Part shown: one piece after another, positions 40,883-49,087 of the stretch
How positions within the stretch are numbered: the stretch's first letter is position 1
How the letters are laid out: each line of letters opens with the position of its first letter
Assembly: GCA_000955795.1 (NCBI GenBank)
Contig: JYOB01000016.1
Span: forward strand, 397,908 to 461,907
Source of the DNA: Burkholderiaceae bacterium 26
GTDB lineage: Bacteria > Pseudomonadota > Gammaproteobacteria > Burkholderiales > Burkholderiaceae
Reading direction: 5' to 3'
Length of the DNA: 64,000 nt
The notes under the pieces: generated by a model
Databases searched by the model: none
What the model was told of the DNA's origin: nothing
The model's input: the letters and a program-made list of their open reading frames with translations, nothing else
Translations under genes and position numbers: made by a program

Positions 40883-42364
40883 ATGGCTTTCAGCTTCGAC
40901 CAACTCCGCCAGACGGGGCTCGTGCGTACCGACAACCTGATCGACGGCCAGTGGGTTGCCGGCACCGACGGCGCGCGCTTTGCTGTGACGGACCCTGCCA
41001 CCGGCAGCCTTATCGCCAACGTGCCTGACAGCAGCGCTGCTGATGCGCGTGCCGCCACCGACGCGGCAGCTCGCGCCTTTCCTACGTGGCGCGACACGCT
41101 GCCTGGTGAACGCGCTGTCATCTTGCGCCGGTGGCACGCGGCCATCGTTGCCAATGCCGATGCGCTGGGGAGGCTGATTTCGCTAGAGCAGGGCAAGCCG
41201 TTTGCCGAAGGGCGCGGCGAGGTCATGTACGGCGCCTCGTACGTCGCCTGGTTCGCCGATGAGGCCACGCGCATCTACGGCGATCTGATTCCGCAGCAGC
41301 AGCGCGGCAAGCGCATGAGCGCCGTCAAGGAGCCCGTGGGTATCGTGGCGGCCATCACACCGTGGAATTTCCCGCTGGCGATGATTGCGCGCAAGATCGC
41401 GCCGGCGCTGGCGGCGGGCTGTACCGTTGTCGCCAAGCCGGCGGAAGACACGCCGCTCACGGCGCTGGCACTCGCGCAGCTTGCGCAGGAAGCGGGGCTG
41501 CCGCCGGGCGTGCTGAACATGATTTCGGCCTCGCGTGAGCGCGGCGTCGAGGCCGTGGCCGATTGGCTGCAAGACAGCCGCGTGCGCAAGATCACCTTCA
41601 CGGGCTCGACGCCGGTGGGCAAGTATCTGGCGCGCGAATCTGCCGGCACGCTGAAGAAGCTGTCGCTGGAGCTGGGCGGCAACGCGCCGTTCATCGTGTT
41701 TGACGATGCGGACCTCGATGCGGCCATCACGGGTTTGCTGGCCGCCAAGTTCCGCAACGGCGGCCAGACCTGCGTGTGCCCGAATCGCGTCTACGTGCAG
41801 GCCGGTGTGTATGAGCGCTTCGGCGCCATGCTCGCCGAGCGGGTTTCCGCGCTGAAAGTCGCACCCGCCACCGATCCGGATGCGCAGATCGGCCCGATGA
41901 TCAACGCCCGCGCCGTCGACAAGATCGAACGCCACGTGCAGGACGCCGTCGCCAACGGTGCGCGCGTGCTGGCCGGTGGCAAGCGCCTGCCGGAAGTTGG
42001 CGAACACTTCTTTGCGCCCACCGTGCTGGCCGACGCCAACAGCAGCATGGCCCTGTGCGGCGAAGAAACGTTCGGCCCCGTTGCGCCGCTGTTCCGCTTT
42101 GTCGATGAAGCCGAAGCCGTGCAGGCCGCCAACGACACGCCGTTCGGGCTGGCTTCGTACTTTTACACGCAGGACATCCGCCGCATCGAGCGTGTATCAC
42201 GCGCGCTGGAAGCGGGCATCGTCGGCATCAACGAAGGCGCGCTCGCCAGCGAGGCGGCGCCCTTTGGCGGCGTGAAGGAATCGGGCTACGGCCGCGAGGG
42301 CTCCAAGTACGGGCTCGACGATTATCTGTCGATCAAGTACCTGTGCCAGGGCGGGTTGAGCTAG
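40883..42364 (+). CDS. NAD(P)-dependent semialdehyde dehydrogenase, GabD-like
   Basis: Aldehyde dehydrogenase of 493 residues with general base Glu263 (SLELGGNAPF) and nucleophile Cys297 (GGQTCVCPNR). The double-Cys TCVC is typical of succinate-semialdehyde and related semialdehyde dehydrogenases. ATG 40883 has AAGGA upstream; a TTG at 40859 overlaps the preceding gene. In this operon the aldehyde could be tartronate semialdehyde or 2-oxoglutarate semialdehyde (inference). It ends four bases inside the convergent DadA-like gene. Confidence 0.92.
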   Translation: MAFSFDQLRQTGLVRTDNLIDGQWVAGTDGARFAVTDPATGSLIANVPDSSAADARAATDAAARAFPTWRDTLPGERAVILRRWHAAIVANADALGRLISLEQGKPFAEGRGEVMYGASYVAWFADEATRIYGDLIPQQQRGKRMSAVKEPVGIVAAITPWNFPLAMIARKIAPALAAGCTVVAKPAEDTPLTALALAQLAQEAGLPPGVLNMISASRERGVEAVADWLQDSRVRKITFTGSTPVGKYLARESAGTLKKLSLELGGNAPFIVFDDADLDAAITGLLAAKFRNGGQTCVCPNRVYVQAGVYERFGAMLAERVSALKVAPATDPDAQIGPMINARAVDKIERHVQDAVANGARVLAGGKRLPEVGEHFFAPTVLADANSSMALCGEETFGPVAPLFRFVDEAEAVQAANDTPFGLASYFYTQDIRRIERVSRALEAGIVGINEGALASEAAPFGGVKESGYGREGSKYGLDDYLSIKYLCQGGLS

Positions 42365-43614
42365 CGTGCTGAATCCCAGAAACGTTGCGCACGGAACGGG
42401 CGAACATCCACGGTGGATGTCTCGCCCGTCATCATTTCTGCAATTAATCGCCCGGTAATCGGCCCCAACGTCAGGCCGTGGTGTGCATGGCCAAACGCGA
42501 ACCACATGTTTGCGTGGTGCGGCGCCGGCCCGATGATCGGCAACATGTCGGGCGTGCAGGGGCGGGCGCCCATCCACGGTTCCGCATCCACCCGTTCTGC
42601 GAGCGGAAAGAGCTTGCGGGCGACGGGCTCGACGGCGTTGAGTTGTACGGGCGTCTTGGGAGCATCGCGGTGCGCGAGTTCTGCGCCGGTGGTCAGCCGG
42701 ATGCCGCGCGCCATCGGTGCCAACACATACCCGCCGTCGGCATCCAGCACGGGATGGTTCAACTGCGCACCTTGCGCGGGCGCGTAGTGCATGTGATACC
42801 CGCGCTTGACGGCCAGCGGCAGGCTGTAGCCCAGGCGTGAGGTGATGACGTCCGCCCAGGGGCCCATGGCGATGACGACGTTGTCAGCGCGCAGCTCGCC
42901 TTCCTTGGTTTGCAGCAGCCACGGCGCGTTGGGCGTGAGCGTGTTGGCATCCGCTTCAAACAGGCGGCCGCCGAGTTGCTCGAAGTACTTCGCATAGGCA
43001 GTCACCAGCGCGTTGGGGTCGCTCACAGAATCGGCCTCTGTGTAGCGCAGACCGCCCAGCAGCGATGTGTCCAGATGCGGCTCGACCGTGCGCAGGCGCG
43101 CAGGGTCGAGCGCTTCAAAGGCGACGCCGTACTCGCGTTGCCAGCGCTCGACGTTGCGCGTTTCCTTGTCCTGCGTGGCCGCGTTGCGGAAGACCTTGAT
43201 CCAGCCGCTGGGGCGGATCAGCCCTGTGGCGCCGGCGGCTTCGGCCAGCGCGCGGTGCTCACTCACGCTGTGCGCGATGAGCGGTGCATACGCACGTGCA
43301 ATCGCCGCGTGCCGCGTCGGGTGCGAGTTGCGCCAGTACTGCCACAGAAACGGCAGCAGCCGGGGCAGATCGCCGGGGTGGTAATGCACGTCCGCCGACG
43401 TATTGCTCGCATAACGCAACAGCGTCGAGAGGTCGCGCGGGAACGCATACGGATACACACCCTCGCGCTGGATCAGCCCGGCATTGCCGAACGACGTCTC
43501 AAAGCCCGGCGCGCGGCGATCCACAAGCGCGACGGCGCGCCCGCGTTTCTGCAGATGCACCGCCACCGATACGCCGACAATGCCGGCGCCCAGCACAAGG
43601 GTGTCAAAGCGCAT
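42361..43614 (-). CDS. FAD-dependent D-amino-acid dehydrogenase (DadA-like)
   Basis: Flavoprotein of 417 residues of the DAO/DadA family, which oxidises D-amino acids to 2-oxo acids and ammonia. The FAD motif is VLGAGIVGVSVAVHLQKRG at the N-terminus; GNAGLIQ, RPCTPDMLPIIGPAP and FGHAHHGLTLGPITGRL are conserved. ATG 43614 follows AAGGAG. It is the last gene of an operon with RidA, an amidase and a transporter. RidA next door would deaminate the imine that the oxidase forms, which supports a role on amino acids. Confidence 0.9.
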   Translation of the reverse strand: MRFDTLVLGAGIVGVSVAVHLQKRGRAVALVDRRAPGFETSFGNAGLIQREGVYPYAFPRDLSTLLRYASNTSADVHYHPGDLPRLLPFLWQYWRNSHPTRHAAIARAYAPLIAHSVSEHRALAEAAGATGLIRPSGWIKVFRNAATQDKETRNVERWQREYGVAFEALDPARLRTVEPHLDTSLLGGLRYTEADSVSDPNALVTAYAKYFEQLGGRLFEADANTLTPNAPWLLQTKEGELRADNVVIAMGPWADVITSRLGYSLPLAVKRGYHMHYAPAQGAQLNHPVLDADGGYVLAPMARGIRLTTGAELAHRDAPKTPVQLNAVEPVARKLFPLAERVDAEPWMGARPCTPDMLPIIGPAPHHANMWFAFGHAHHGLTLGPITGRLIAEMMTGETSTVDVRPFRAQRFWDSAR

Positions 43615-43627
43615 GTCGACCGGCTCC

Positions 43628-43984
43628 TTAACCCTTGGCCAACGCCGTGACGGCGATCTCGACGTCAATGCCTGGGCGCATCAGACCTGACTGCACGCAG
43701 GCGCGCGTGGGTGCGTGGCCGGCCGGCACCCAGGCTTCCCATGCGGCGTTCAGCTCGGCAAAGTATTTGGCGTCGGTCAGCCAGATGTTGGCGGAAATCA
43801 GTCGCGTCTTGTCCACGCCGGCTTCGGCCAGCAGGGCGTCGATGCGCTCGAGGATGTTGTTGGTCTGCTCCGTCACCGACTTGAAGTCGACGTCGGGCAC
43901 TTGCCCGGCCAGATGCACGATGCCGTTGGCGATCACGATCTGGCTCATGCGGGCGTTGGTGTGGAGGCGTTGGATATCGGTCAT
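43628..43984 (-). CDS. RidA-family (YjgF/YER057c/UK114) imine deaminase
   Basis: Protein of 118 residues, the normal size of the trimeric RidA family, which hydrolyses reactive enamines and imines. HLAGQVP near the start and the conserved arginine in PTRACVQSGLMRPGIDVEI identify it; that arginine binds the carboxylate of the substrate in RidA. It lies 13 bases before the DadA-like gene, whose imine product would be its substrate. Confidence 0.93.
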   Translation of the reverse strand: MTDIQRLHTNARMSQIVIANGIVHLAGQVPDVDFKSVTEQTNNILERIDALLAEAGVDKTRLISANIWLTDAKYFAELNAAWEAWVPAGHAPTRACVQSGLMRPGIDVEIAVTALAKG

Positions 43985-44005
43985 GTCGAGGAGGTCGTTG
44001 TAGGT

Positions 44006-45529
44006 TCAGACGGCCGAGGTGCCCATGCCGCTCGTGGCGGCATCGAACACCGGCGGCGCGGTGATGATGGATTGAAGTGCCGGCGTCGGCTGCGTGAGCT
44101 TGGCGAGGTCCGGACGCGGCCGCCGCAGCGTAGCAGACGCGTCGAAAGCCTGCTCAAGCGCATGCGCCACGACAAGCGTCTTGCGGTCGCCGTGGAAGGG
44201 CCCGACGATCTGCAGGCCGAACGGCATGCCCGCGTGGTCAACACCGCATGGCAATGAGATCGCCGGGTGCGTGGTCAGCGTGACGACGTACGTCAGCGCC
44301 AGCCAGCGGTAATAGTTCTCCTGCGCGCGGCCATCGATGTGCGTGGCATACAGCTCGCTCCACGGAAACGGCGACACCGGGGTCGTTGGCGACAGGATCA
44401 CGTCGTACTGGCCGAACGCCGCCTGGAAGCGCTTGAGGATGCGTGTTTGCTCTGCCTGGGCCCACGCGCAGTCAGCGAGCGTCATGGCGGCGCCCAGTTC
44501 GTAGTTGGCGCGTGAGTTCGGGCCGATCGAGGCCGGGTCGCGCGTGTAGGCATCGTGCAGGCCGGCGACAAAGCTCTCTGCGCGGATCACGTCAAAGCAG
44601 CGATGCACCTCGCCGAGGTCGAACTGCACGGGTTCGCACGATTGGAACATCGGCGCGATGGCGGCAATGCGCTCGCGGAAGACCGCGCGGATGCTGGCAT
44701 CGACATCGCAGCAGCCGAAGTCTTCCGTCCAGCCGACGCGCAGCGAGGACAGGTCGATGGGCGCGGGCGTGGCAAAGCTCAGTGGATCGACGTGAAAGCT
44801 GAGCGGATCGCTTGCCGACAGGCCCGCCGTGGCGGCTAGTTGCAGGCAGGCTTCAGCCACTGTGCGCCCCATGGGGCCGACCACCGAAATGGGCGTCCAG
44901 CCAAGTTTCTTGCGCGAATTCGGTACCAGCCCCGGCGATGGCCGAAAGCCGACCACACCGCATTTGGATGCCGGAATGCGCAGCGAGCCGCCGGTGTCGG
45001 AGCCTGTGCAGACGGGCAGCATGTCGCACGCCAGCGCCGCTGCCGCGCCGCCCGATGAGCCGCCCGCATTCAGCATCGGGTTGAACGGGTTGCCTGTCGC
45101 GCCCCACACCGGGTTGCGCGTGTTGGCGCCGGCACCGAACTCCGGCACGTTGGTCTTTGCCACCAGCACGGCGCCCGCTGCGCGCAAGCGCTCGACCAGC
45201 AGCACATCCTGCGTCGGCACATTGCTGCGCGCGGTGGGCGAGCCGTACGTGGTGAGCAGGCCGGCGGTGTCTTCCAGATCCTTCACGCCCAGCGGCAGGC
45301 CGTGCAGCAGGCCGAGCGGTTCGCCATTGAGCACGGCGCGCTCGGCCGCACGGGCGGCGTCGCGGGCCTGGCTGTAGCACGTCGCCGTGATTGCATTCAC
45401 GGCAGGGTTGATGGCTTCGATCCGCTCGATGCAGGCGTCGAGCAACTCGACGGGCGAGATTTCCTTGGCGCCGATCAACCGGCGCAGTTCCACTGCAGAA
45501 CGGCTGACGAGTGTGTCGTTGTGCGACAT
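44006..45529 (-). CDS. Amidase (amidase-signature family)
   Basis: Enzyme of 507 residues with the complete Ser-cisSer-Lys triad: Lys83 (LPLGVKDLED), Ser158 (NAGGSSGG) and Ser182 (GSDTGGSLRIPASKCG). It hydrolyses an amide bond in a small molecule, releasing an acid and an amine or ammonia. ATG 45529 is seven bases after AGGA; an ATG at 45535 is too close to it. The operon (MFS, amidase, RidA, DadA-like) suggests that it frees an amino acid from an N-acyl or amide form which the oxidase then attacks (inference). Confidence 0.92.
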   Translation of the reverse strand: MSHNDTLVSRSAVELRRLIGAKEISPVELLDACIERIEAINPAVNAITATCYSQARDAARAAERAVLNGEPLGLLHGLPLGVKDLEDTAGLLTTYGSPTARSNVPTQDVLLVERLRAAGAVLVAKTNVPEFGAGANTRNPVWGATGNPFNPMLNAGGSSGGAAAALACDMLPVCTGSDTGGSLRIPASKCGVVGFRPSPGLVPNSRKKLGWTPISVVGPMGRTVAEACLQLAATAGLSASDPLSFHVDPLSFATPAPIDLSSLRVGWTEDFGCCDVDASIRAVFRERIAAIAPMFQSCEPVQFDLGEVHRCFDVIRAESFVAGLHDAYTRDPASIGPNSRANYELGAAMTLADCAWAQAEQTRILKRFQAAFGQYDVILSPTTPVSPFPWSELYATHIDGRAQENYYRWLALTYVVTLTTHPAISLPCGVDHAGMPFGLQIVGPFHGDRKTLVVAHALEQAFDASATLRRPRPDLAKLTQPTPALQSIITAPPVFDAATSGMGTSAV

Positions 45530-45540
45530 GAACATTTCCT

Positions 45541-46833
45541 TTAAAGCGCTTCGCCCGTGCGGTCCCGCAGCCAGATCACCGGCACCAGTGACACCAGGCA
45601 TGCTGCGGCCACATACCATGCCGGCGCCAGCGGGTTGCCCGTGCGCTCCACCAGCCAGCTCGCGATGAACGGCGAGAACCCGCCGAAGAACGATGCGCTC
45701 ACCACATACGTGAGTGCAATGCCGGTGGCGCGCACATGCTTGGGAAACAGCTCCGGGATCATCACCAGCACGGGCACGATCTGCGCGGCGACGAACACCG
45801 CCAGCAATGCAGATACCGCGTACAGCGCCAGCGGCGTTGGATGTGCGCCCAGGAAGGCAAACGCCGGGTACACCGCCAGCAGCATGATGATGCGCGAGGT
45901 GACCAGCAAGCGCTTGCGGGTGTAGCGATCGGCCAGGCGCCCGGCAATCGGTGCGGCCACAAACAGCACCAGCGAGCTGACCACGCCGGAAGCCACCGCC
46001 GCCGTGGGCGACATATGCAGCGTGCGCACCGCGTGGCTCGGCAGGAAGAACGCGGTGATGTACACCGACACCGAGCCGCCCAGCTCCGCAAAGGTGCCGA
46101 GAATGGTCAGCTTCAGATGCGTGGTCAGTGCGGCCTTGAGCGCGCCCTGCGGTTTGACGTGGCCGGGCGCCGCATCGCGGCGGTCGAGCGTTTCTTCCAG
46201 CCGGCGGCGGATCAGCATGCCGGCTGGCGCGGCAAAAATGCCCAGCAGGAATGGCAGCCGCCAGCCCCAGGCGAGCACCGCCTCTTTGGAGAGCGTCACG
46301 TTGATAAGCGTGGCGACCGCCGCGCCCAGCGCGAGCCCCAGTGCGGTTGCCGCAAAGTTCCAGCTCGCAAAGAACGCCCGCGTGCGGTCGCTGGCGTATT
46401 CGACCAGCAGCGTGGTGCCCGGCCCGAATTCGCCGCCCGCTGCAAAGCCCTGCATCAGCCGCGCGGCCAGCACGATCATCGGCGCGAAGATGCCCGCCGT
46501 GGCGTACGTAGGTGCCGTGGCGATGAGCGCGCACGACAGCGCCATCATCATGATGGTCAGCACCATCGCCTTCTTGCGGCCGACGCGGTCGGCATAGGCA
46601 CCGATGATGACGCCGCCCAGCGGCCGCACCACAAAGCCCACGCCAAACACCCCGATCGACAGGAGGAACTGGTTCACCGGCGACGCCGATGGAAAGAACA
46701 GTTGCCCGATCTGGATGGCGAAATAGCTGTAGATCGTGAAGTCGTAGAACTCCAGCGCTGTGCCGATGGTGGTAGCGGCAATGACTTGCGTGCGTGACAG
46801 CGCGGGGCGGCTGTCGAGGGCGAGTGTCGACAC
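45541..46833 (-). CDS. MFS transporter, metabolite:H+ symporter family (ProP/ShiA-like)
   Basis: Twelve-span importer of 430 residues. ATTIGTALEFYDFTIYSYFA in span 1, RPLGGVIIGAYADRVGRKKA in the span 2-3 loop and RLMQGFAAGGEFGPGTTLLV identify the MHS group, which imports zwitterions and organic acids. GTG 46833 has AGGAG upstream. It is the first gene of the amidase/RidA/DadA-like operon and probably carries its substrate. The divergent XRE-cupin gene is likely to control it. Confidence 0.9.
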   Translation of the reverse strand: MSTLALDSRPALSRTQVIAATTIGTALEFYDFTIYSYFAIQIGQLFFPSASPVNQFLLSIGVFGVGFVVRPLGGVIIGAYADRVGRKKAMVLTIMMMALSCALIATAPTYATAGIFAPMIVLAARLMQGFAAGGEFGPGTTLLVEYASDRTRAFFASWNFAATALGLALGAAVATLINVTLSKEAVLAWGWRLPFLLGIFAAPAGMLIRRRLEETLDRRDAAPGHVKPQGALKAALTTHLKLTILGTFAELGGSVSVYITAFFLPSHAVRTLHMSPTAAVASGVVSSLVLFVAAPIAGRLADRYTRKRLLVTSRIIMLLAVYPAFAFLGAHPTPLALYAVSALLAVFVAAQIVPVLVMIPELFPKHVRATGIALTYVVSASFFGGFSPFIASWLVERTGNPLAPAWYVAAACLVSLVPVIWLRDRTGEAL

Positions 46834-46872
46834 GGGCTGCTCTCCTAGGTTGGAGGCTGGGGAGGGTTTGAG

Positions 46873-46912
46873 TTATCGTATACGAGAAAAATTAAATTCT
46901 CGTATACGAGAA
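46873..46912. promoter_or_regulatory. Two tandem operators for the XRE-cupin regulator
   Basis: TTCTCGTATACGAGAA (46897-46912) is a perfect 16-base palindrome, and TTATCGTATACGAGAA (46873-46888) is a second copy with one change. The centres are 24 bases apart. They fill the gap between the divergent MFS and XRE-cupin genes, so one protein could control both directions. Confidence 0.78.
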
Positions 46913-46927
46913 AACCCGGAGACATGC

Positions 46928-47581
46928 GTGGCATCCAGCGCAAAAGCGGCTATCCAGGCCCATCCATCCATTGACGAGGCACCGGCGCAGCTCAATCACC
47001 AAGAAGTTGGCGCGCGCATTCGCGAGGCACGCAAGGCGCGCGGGCTGACGCTGCAAGAGTTGTCGGAGCGCTCTGGCGTGGCGCTGTCCACCATCTCTAA
47101 GGCCGAGCGCGGCGACATTGCGCTGACGTATGAAAAGTTTGCCGGCCTGGCGCGGGCATTGGGACTGGAGTTCGAGCAACTGCTCGGCCGGCGCCGCACG
47201 CCGGATGCCGGACCATTACGTCCGACCTTCACGCCCTCGGGCGGCCAGGTCATCTATGACACGCCGAATTACGAATACGGCATGCTGGCCGACGCGCTGA
47301 CCGGCAAACGCATGTTGCCGATGCGCGCACACATCCGCGCACGCTCGGTCGACGACTTTCCCGATTACATCCGCCACCCCGGCGAAGAATTCGTCTTCGT
47401 GCTGGGCGGCGAGATCGAACTGCGCTTCGAAAACGGCGACGCCTTCCGCCTGGCACCCGGCGACAGCCTGTACTTCGACAGCGCAGTCGGGCATGTCTAT
47501 CTGTCCGTCAGCAAGGAAGACGCCGAGATACTCGCGTGCTGTACCGGCACCGATGTGCGCGAACTTGGCGACGTGATCTGA
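46928..47581 (+). CDS. XRE-family regulator with C-terminal cupin domain
   Basis: Protein of 217 residues with an N-terminal Cro/C1-type helix-turn-helix (ARIREARKARGLTLQELSER, then SGVALSTISKAERG) and a C-terminal cupin (HPGEEFVFVLGGEIELRFEN and LAPGDSLYFDSAVGHVYLS). The in-frame start is GTG 46928, six to seven bases after GGAGA; a nearby ATG at 46924 is in another frame. Relatives such as PuuR and SutR regulate amine or amino-acid catabolism, with the cupin sensing the ligand. It most likely regulates the divergent D-amino-acid/amide operon. Confidence 0.88.
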   Translation: MASSAKAAIQAHPSIDEAPAQLNHQEVGARIREARKARGLTLQELSERSGVALSTISKAERGDIALTYEKFAGLARALGLEFEQLLGRRRTPDAGPLRPTFTPSGGQVIYDTPNYEYGMLADALTGKRMLPMRAHIRARSVDDFPDYIRHPGEEFVFVLGGEIELRFENGDAFRLAPGDSLYFDSAVGHVYLSVSKEDAEILACCTGTDVRELGDVI

Positions 47582-47845
47582 GCGGCTGACTTGCGTAGGG
47601 CCCGCCCCGCCAGAACGTCCGGCACAGCCTTGCCGTCGGCCACCACCACCGTGCCATTGACCAGCACCCAGCGCACGCCCACGGGCGGCAGCCCCGGCTG
47701 TTCATAGCTCGCGCGGTCGGCGTAAGTGGCGGGGTCGAAGGTGACCCAGATCGGAAAACTTGCCTGCCTGCACGGTGCCGCGATCTTTGATACCGAAGAT
47801 ATCAGCGGCGCGTGCGCTGGCTGACCAGACCAGCGAGCGCAAGGC
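47497..47845 (-). pseudogene. Frameshifted C-terminal fragment of a D-aminoacylase-type amidohydrolase
   Basis: Reading leftwards from 47845, one frame gives ARAADIFGIKDRGTVQAGKF then SDL, and after a shift of one base a second frame gives TFDPATYADRASYEQPGLPP followed by VRWVLVNGTVVVADGKAV. Together these match the end of N-acyl-D-amino-acid deacylases. Removing one base from the CCC run at 47745-47747 would join the halves as SDLVTFDPATYADR. A stop codon lies just upstream (47846-47848) and the N-terminal metal-binding domain is absent. So the gene has lost its 5' part and also carries a frameshift. The fragment overlaps the end of the XRE-cupin gene. Confidence 0.75.
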
Positions 47846-48154
47846 TCAGCGTTGCCCACACGACATGCAAATGGTTCGGCCCGGTATGCGGAGCGGACTT
47901 GCAGGGCTTCGCGGTGCTGGAGCGCTGGCGCACAGGCGCCAATACAACACTCAGCATTATCAATATCTGAATTAAGAACAACTAATCACCCGCAAAGCCT
48001 TGCCAGCATTGGATGTGGCAAGACATTGGCAACAATGTGCCGCTGTCCCCACTTTGGAGGGGGGCAACTGACTTGCCCCAATGACACAATCGCGAAAATT
48101 CAGAAGTCATGCTGCGCCACATGCGACGCATGGCAGACCCGGTCGGGGAGCTTC

Positions 48155-49084
48155 ATGCAAGAGAGTTGGATGGCAATTTCGGCGGCGCGCGCACGGGCGC
48201 ATCGCCTGTACGGCGTGCGCGGCTGGCTCGTGACACTGCTGTGGCTGAACACGCTGCCGGCGCTGGCGATCGTGCTGGCGATGGGCATGATGCTCACGCT
48301 CGGCGAGGCAAACGGTGGGCCAGCCCGGGCGGCGCCGGCGCTGGCGGGGCTCGTCTTTCCGCTGGGGCTCGTCACCCTGGCCTTCCTGCGTGTGCGCTGG
48401 TTTCCGATGGTGTGGCTCGGATACGGCCTACTCCAGCTGCTGGCCACGCTGGCCATGAGCGGCGGCATTCATGCGTGGACGACACAAGCCTCCGGCGGTA
48501 CGGCAGGGCGCATGCCAATCACGCTGCTGCTGGCAGCGGAGGCGCTGCTGCTCATCGGCTCGGCAGCGTACATCTGGTTTTCGCGCCGCGTGCGCGTGAC
48601 CTATCGGCATGAGGTGCGGCTGACCGATCCTGCTGCGGCACCGGCCGTGTTCGACAAGCCCGCCCCCAATGAAACGCCCTCTGACGCCACCGACCACGCT
48701 CGCGAACGCGCGGCCTTGCGGCGCGTTGCACAAGAACTGAGTTCCGGGGTGCTGGACACCCGAACCTGGATGCACGTGATGCGGCATCACGCCGACGCCA
48801 CCGACGGCACCCGCACGGCGGCCTATGTGCGTGCGCGCATGTCAGAGCTGTGTCCGCCGGCGCATGTGCATCCGCCGGTCGTGCGCACGTTGTCGACCGG
48901 GCTTGGCGCGCTGCTGGTAAGCCTGCTGGCCGCGGGCGTGCTGATGGCCGCGGTGATTGCGCTGGCGCTGCGCGTGCCCGGCGACGGCACCGATCTGCTT
49001 GAACTGCTCGTTGCCGCGGCGCTCACGCTGAGCTGGCTGGGTGGCCTCTTTGTTGGCGCGGGTTTTCTGCGCCGCGTTGCCTGA
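48155..49084 (+). CDS. Integral membrane protein of unknown function
   Basis: Protein of 309 residues with four spans in the N-terminal half (beginning GWLVTLLWLNTLPALAIVLA), a soluble middle region with charged and Ala-rich sequence (HARERAALRRVAQELSSGVL) and two C-terminal spans (GALLVSLLAAGVLMAAVIAL; LLELLVAAALTLSWLGGLFV). ATG 48155 follows GGGGAG by five bases; the frame is open from 47852 but the earlier part has no protein-like character. I recognise no family. It converges with the RND outer-membrane gene. The gap before it (47846-48154) holds a GGGGCAA/TTGCCCC hairpin at 48061-48079 and no gene. Confidence 0.72.
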   Translation: MQESWMAISAARARAHRLYGVRGWLVTLLWLNTLPALAIVLAMGMMLTLGEANGGPARAAPALAGLVFPLGLVTLAFLRVRWFPMVWLGYGLLQLLATLAMSGGIHAWTTQASGGTAGRMPITLLLAAEALLLIGSAAYIWFSRRVRVTYRHEVRLTDPAAAPAVFDKPAPNETPSDATDHARERAALRRVAQELSSGVLDTRTWMHVMRHHADATDGTRTAAYVRARMSELCPPAHVHPPVVRTLSTGLGALLVSLLAAGVLMAAVIALALRVPGDGTDLLELLVAAALTLSWLGGLFVGAGFLRRVA

Positions 49085-49087
49085 CAT

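Noticed and set aside
44006-46534. Amidase as a protein of 842 residues
   Set aside because: The first 335 codons of this open frame run through the MFS gene in another frame. The amidase begins at ATG 45529 behind a ribosome site.
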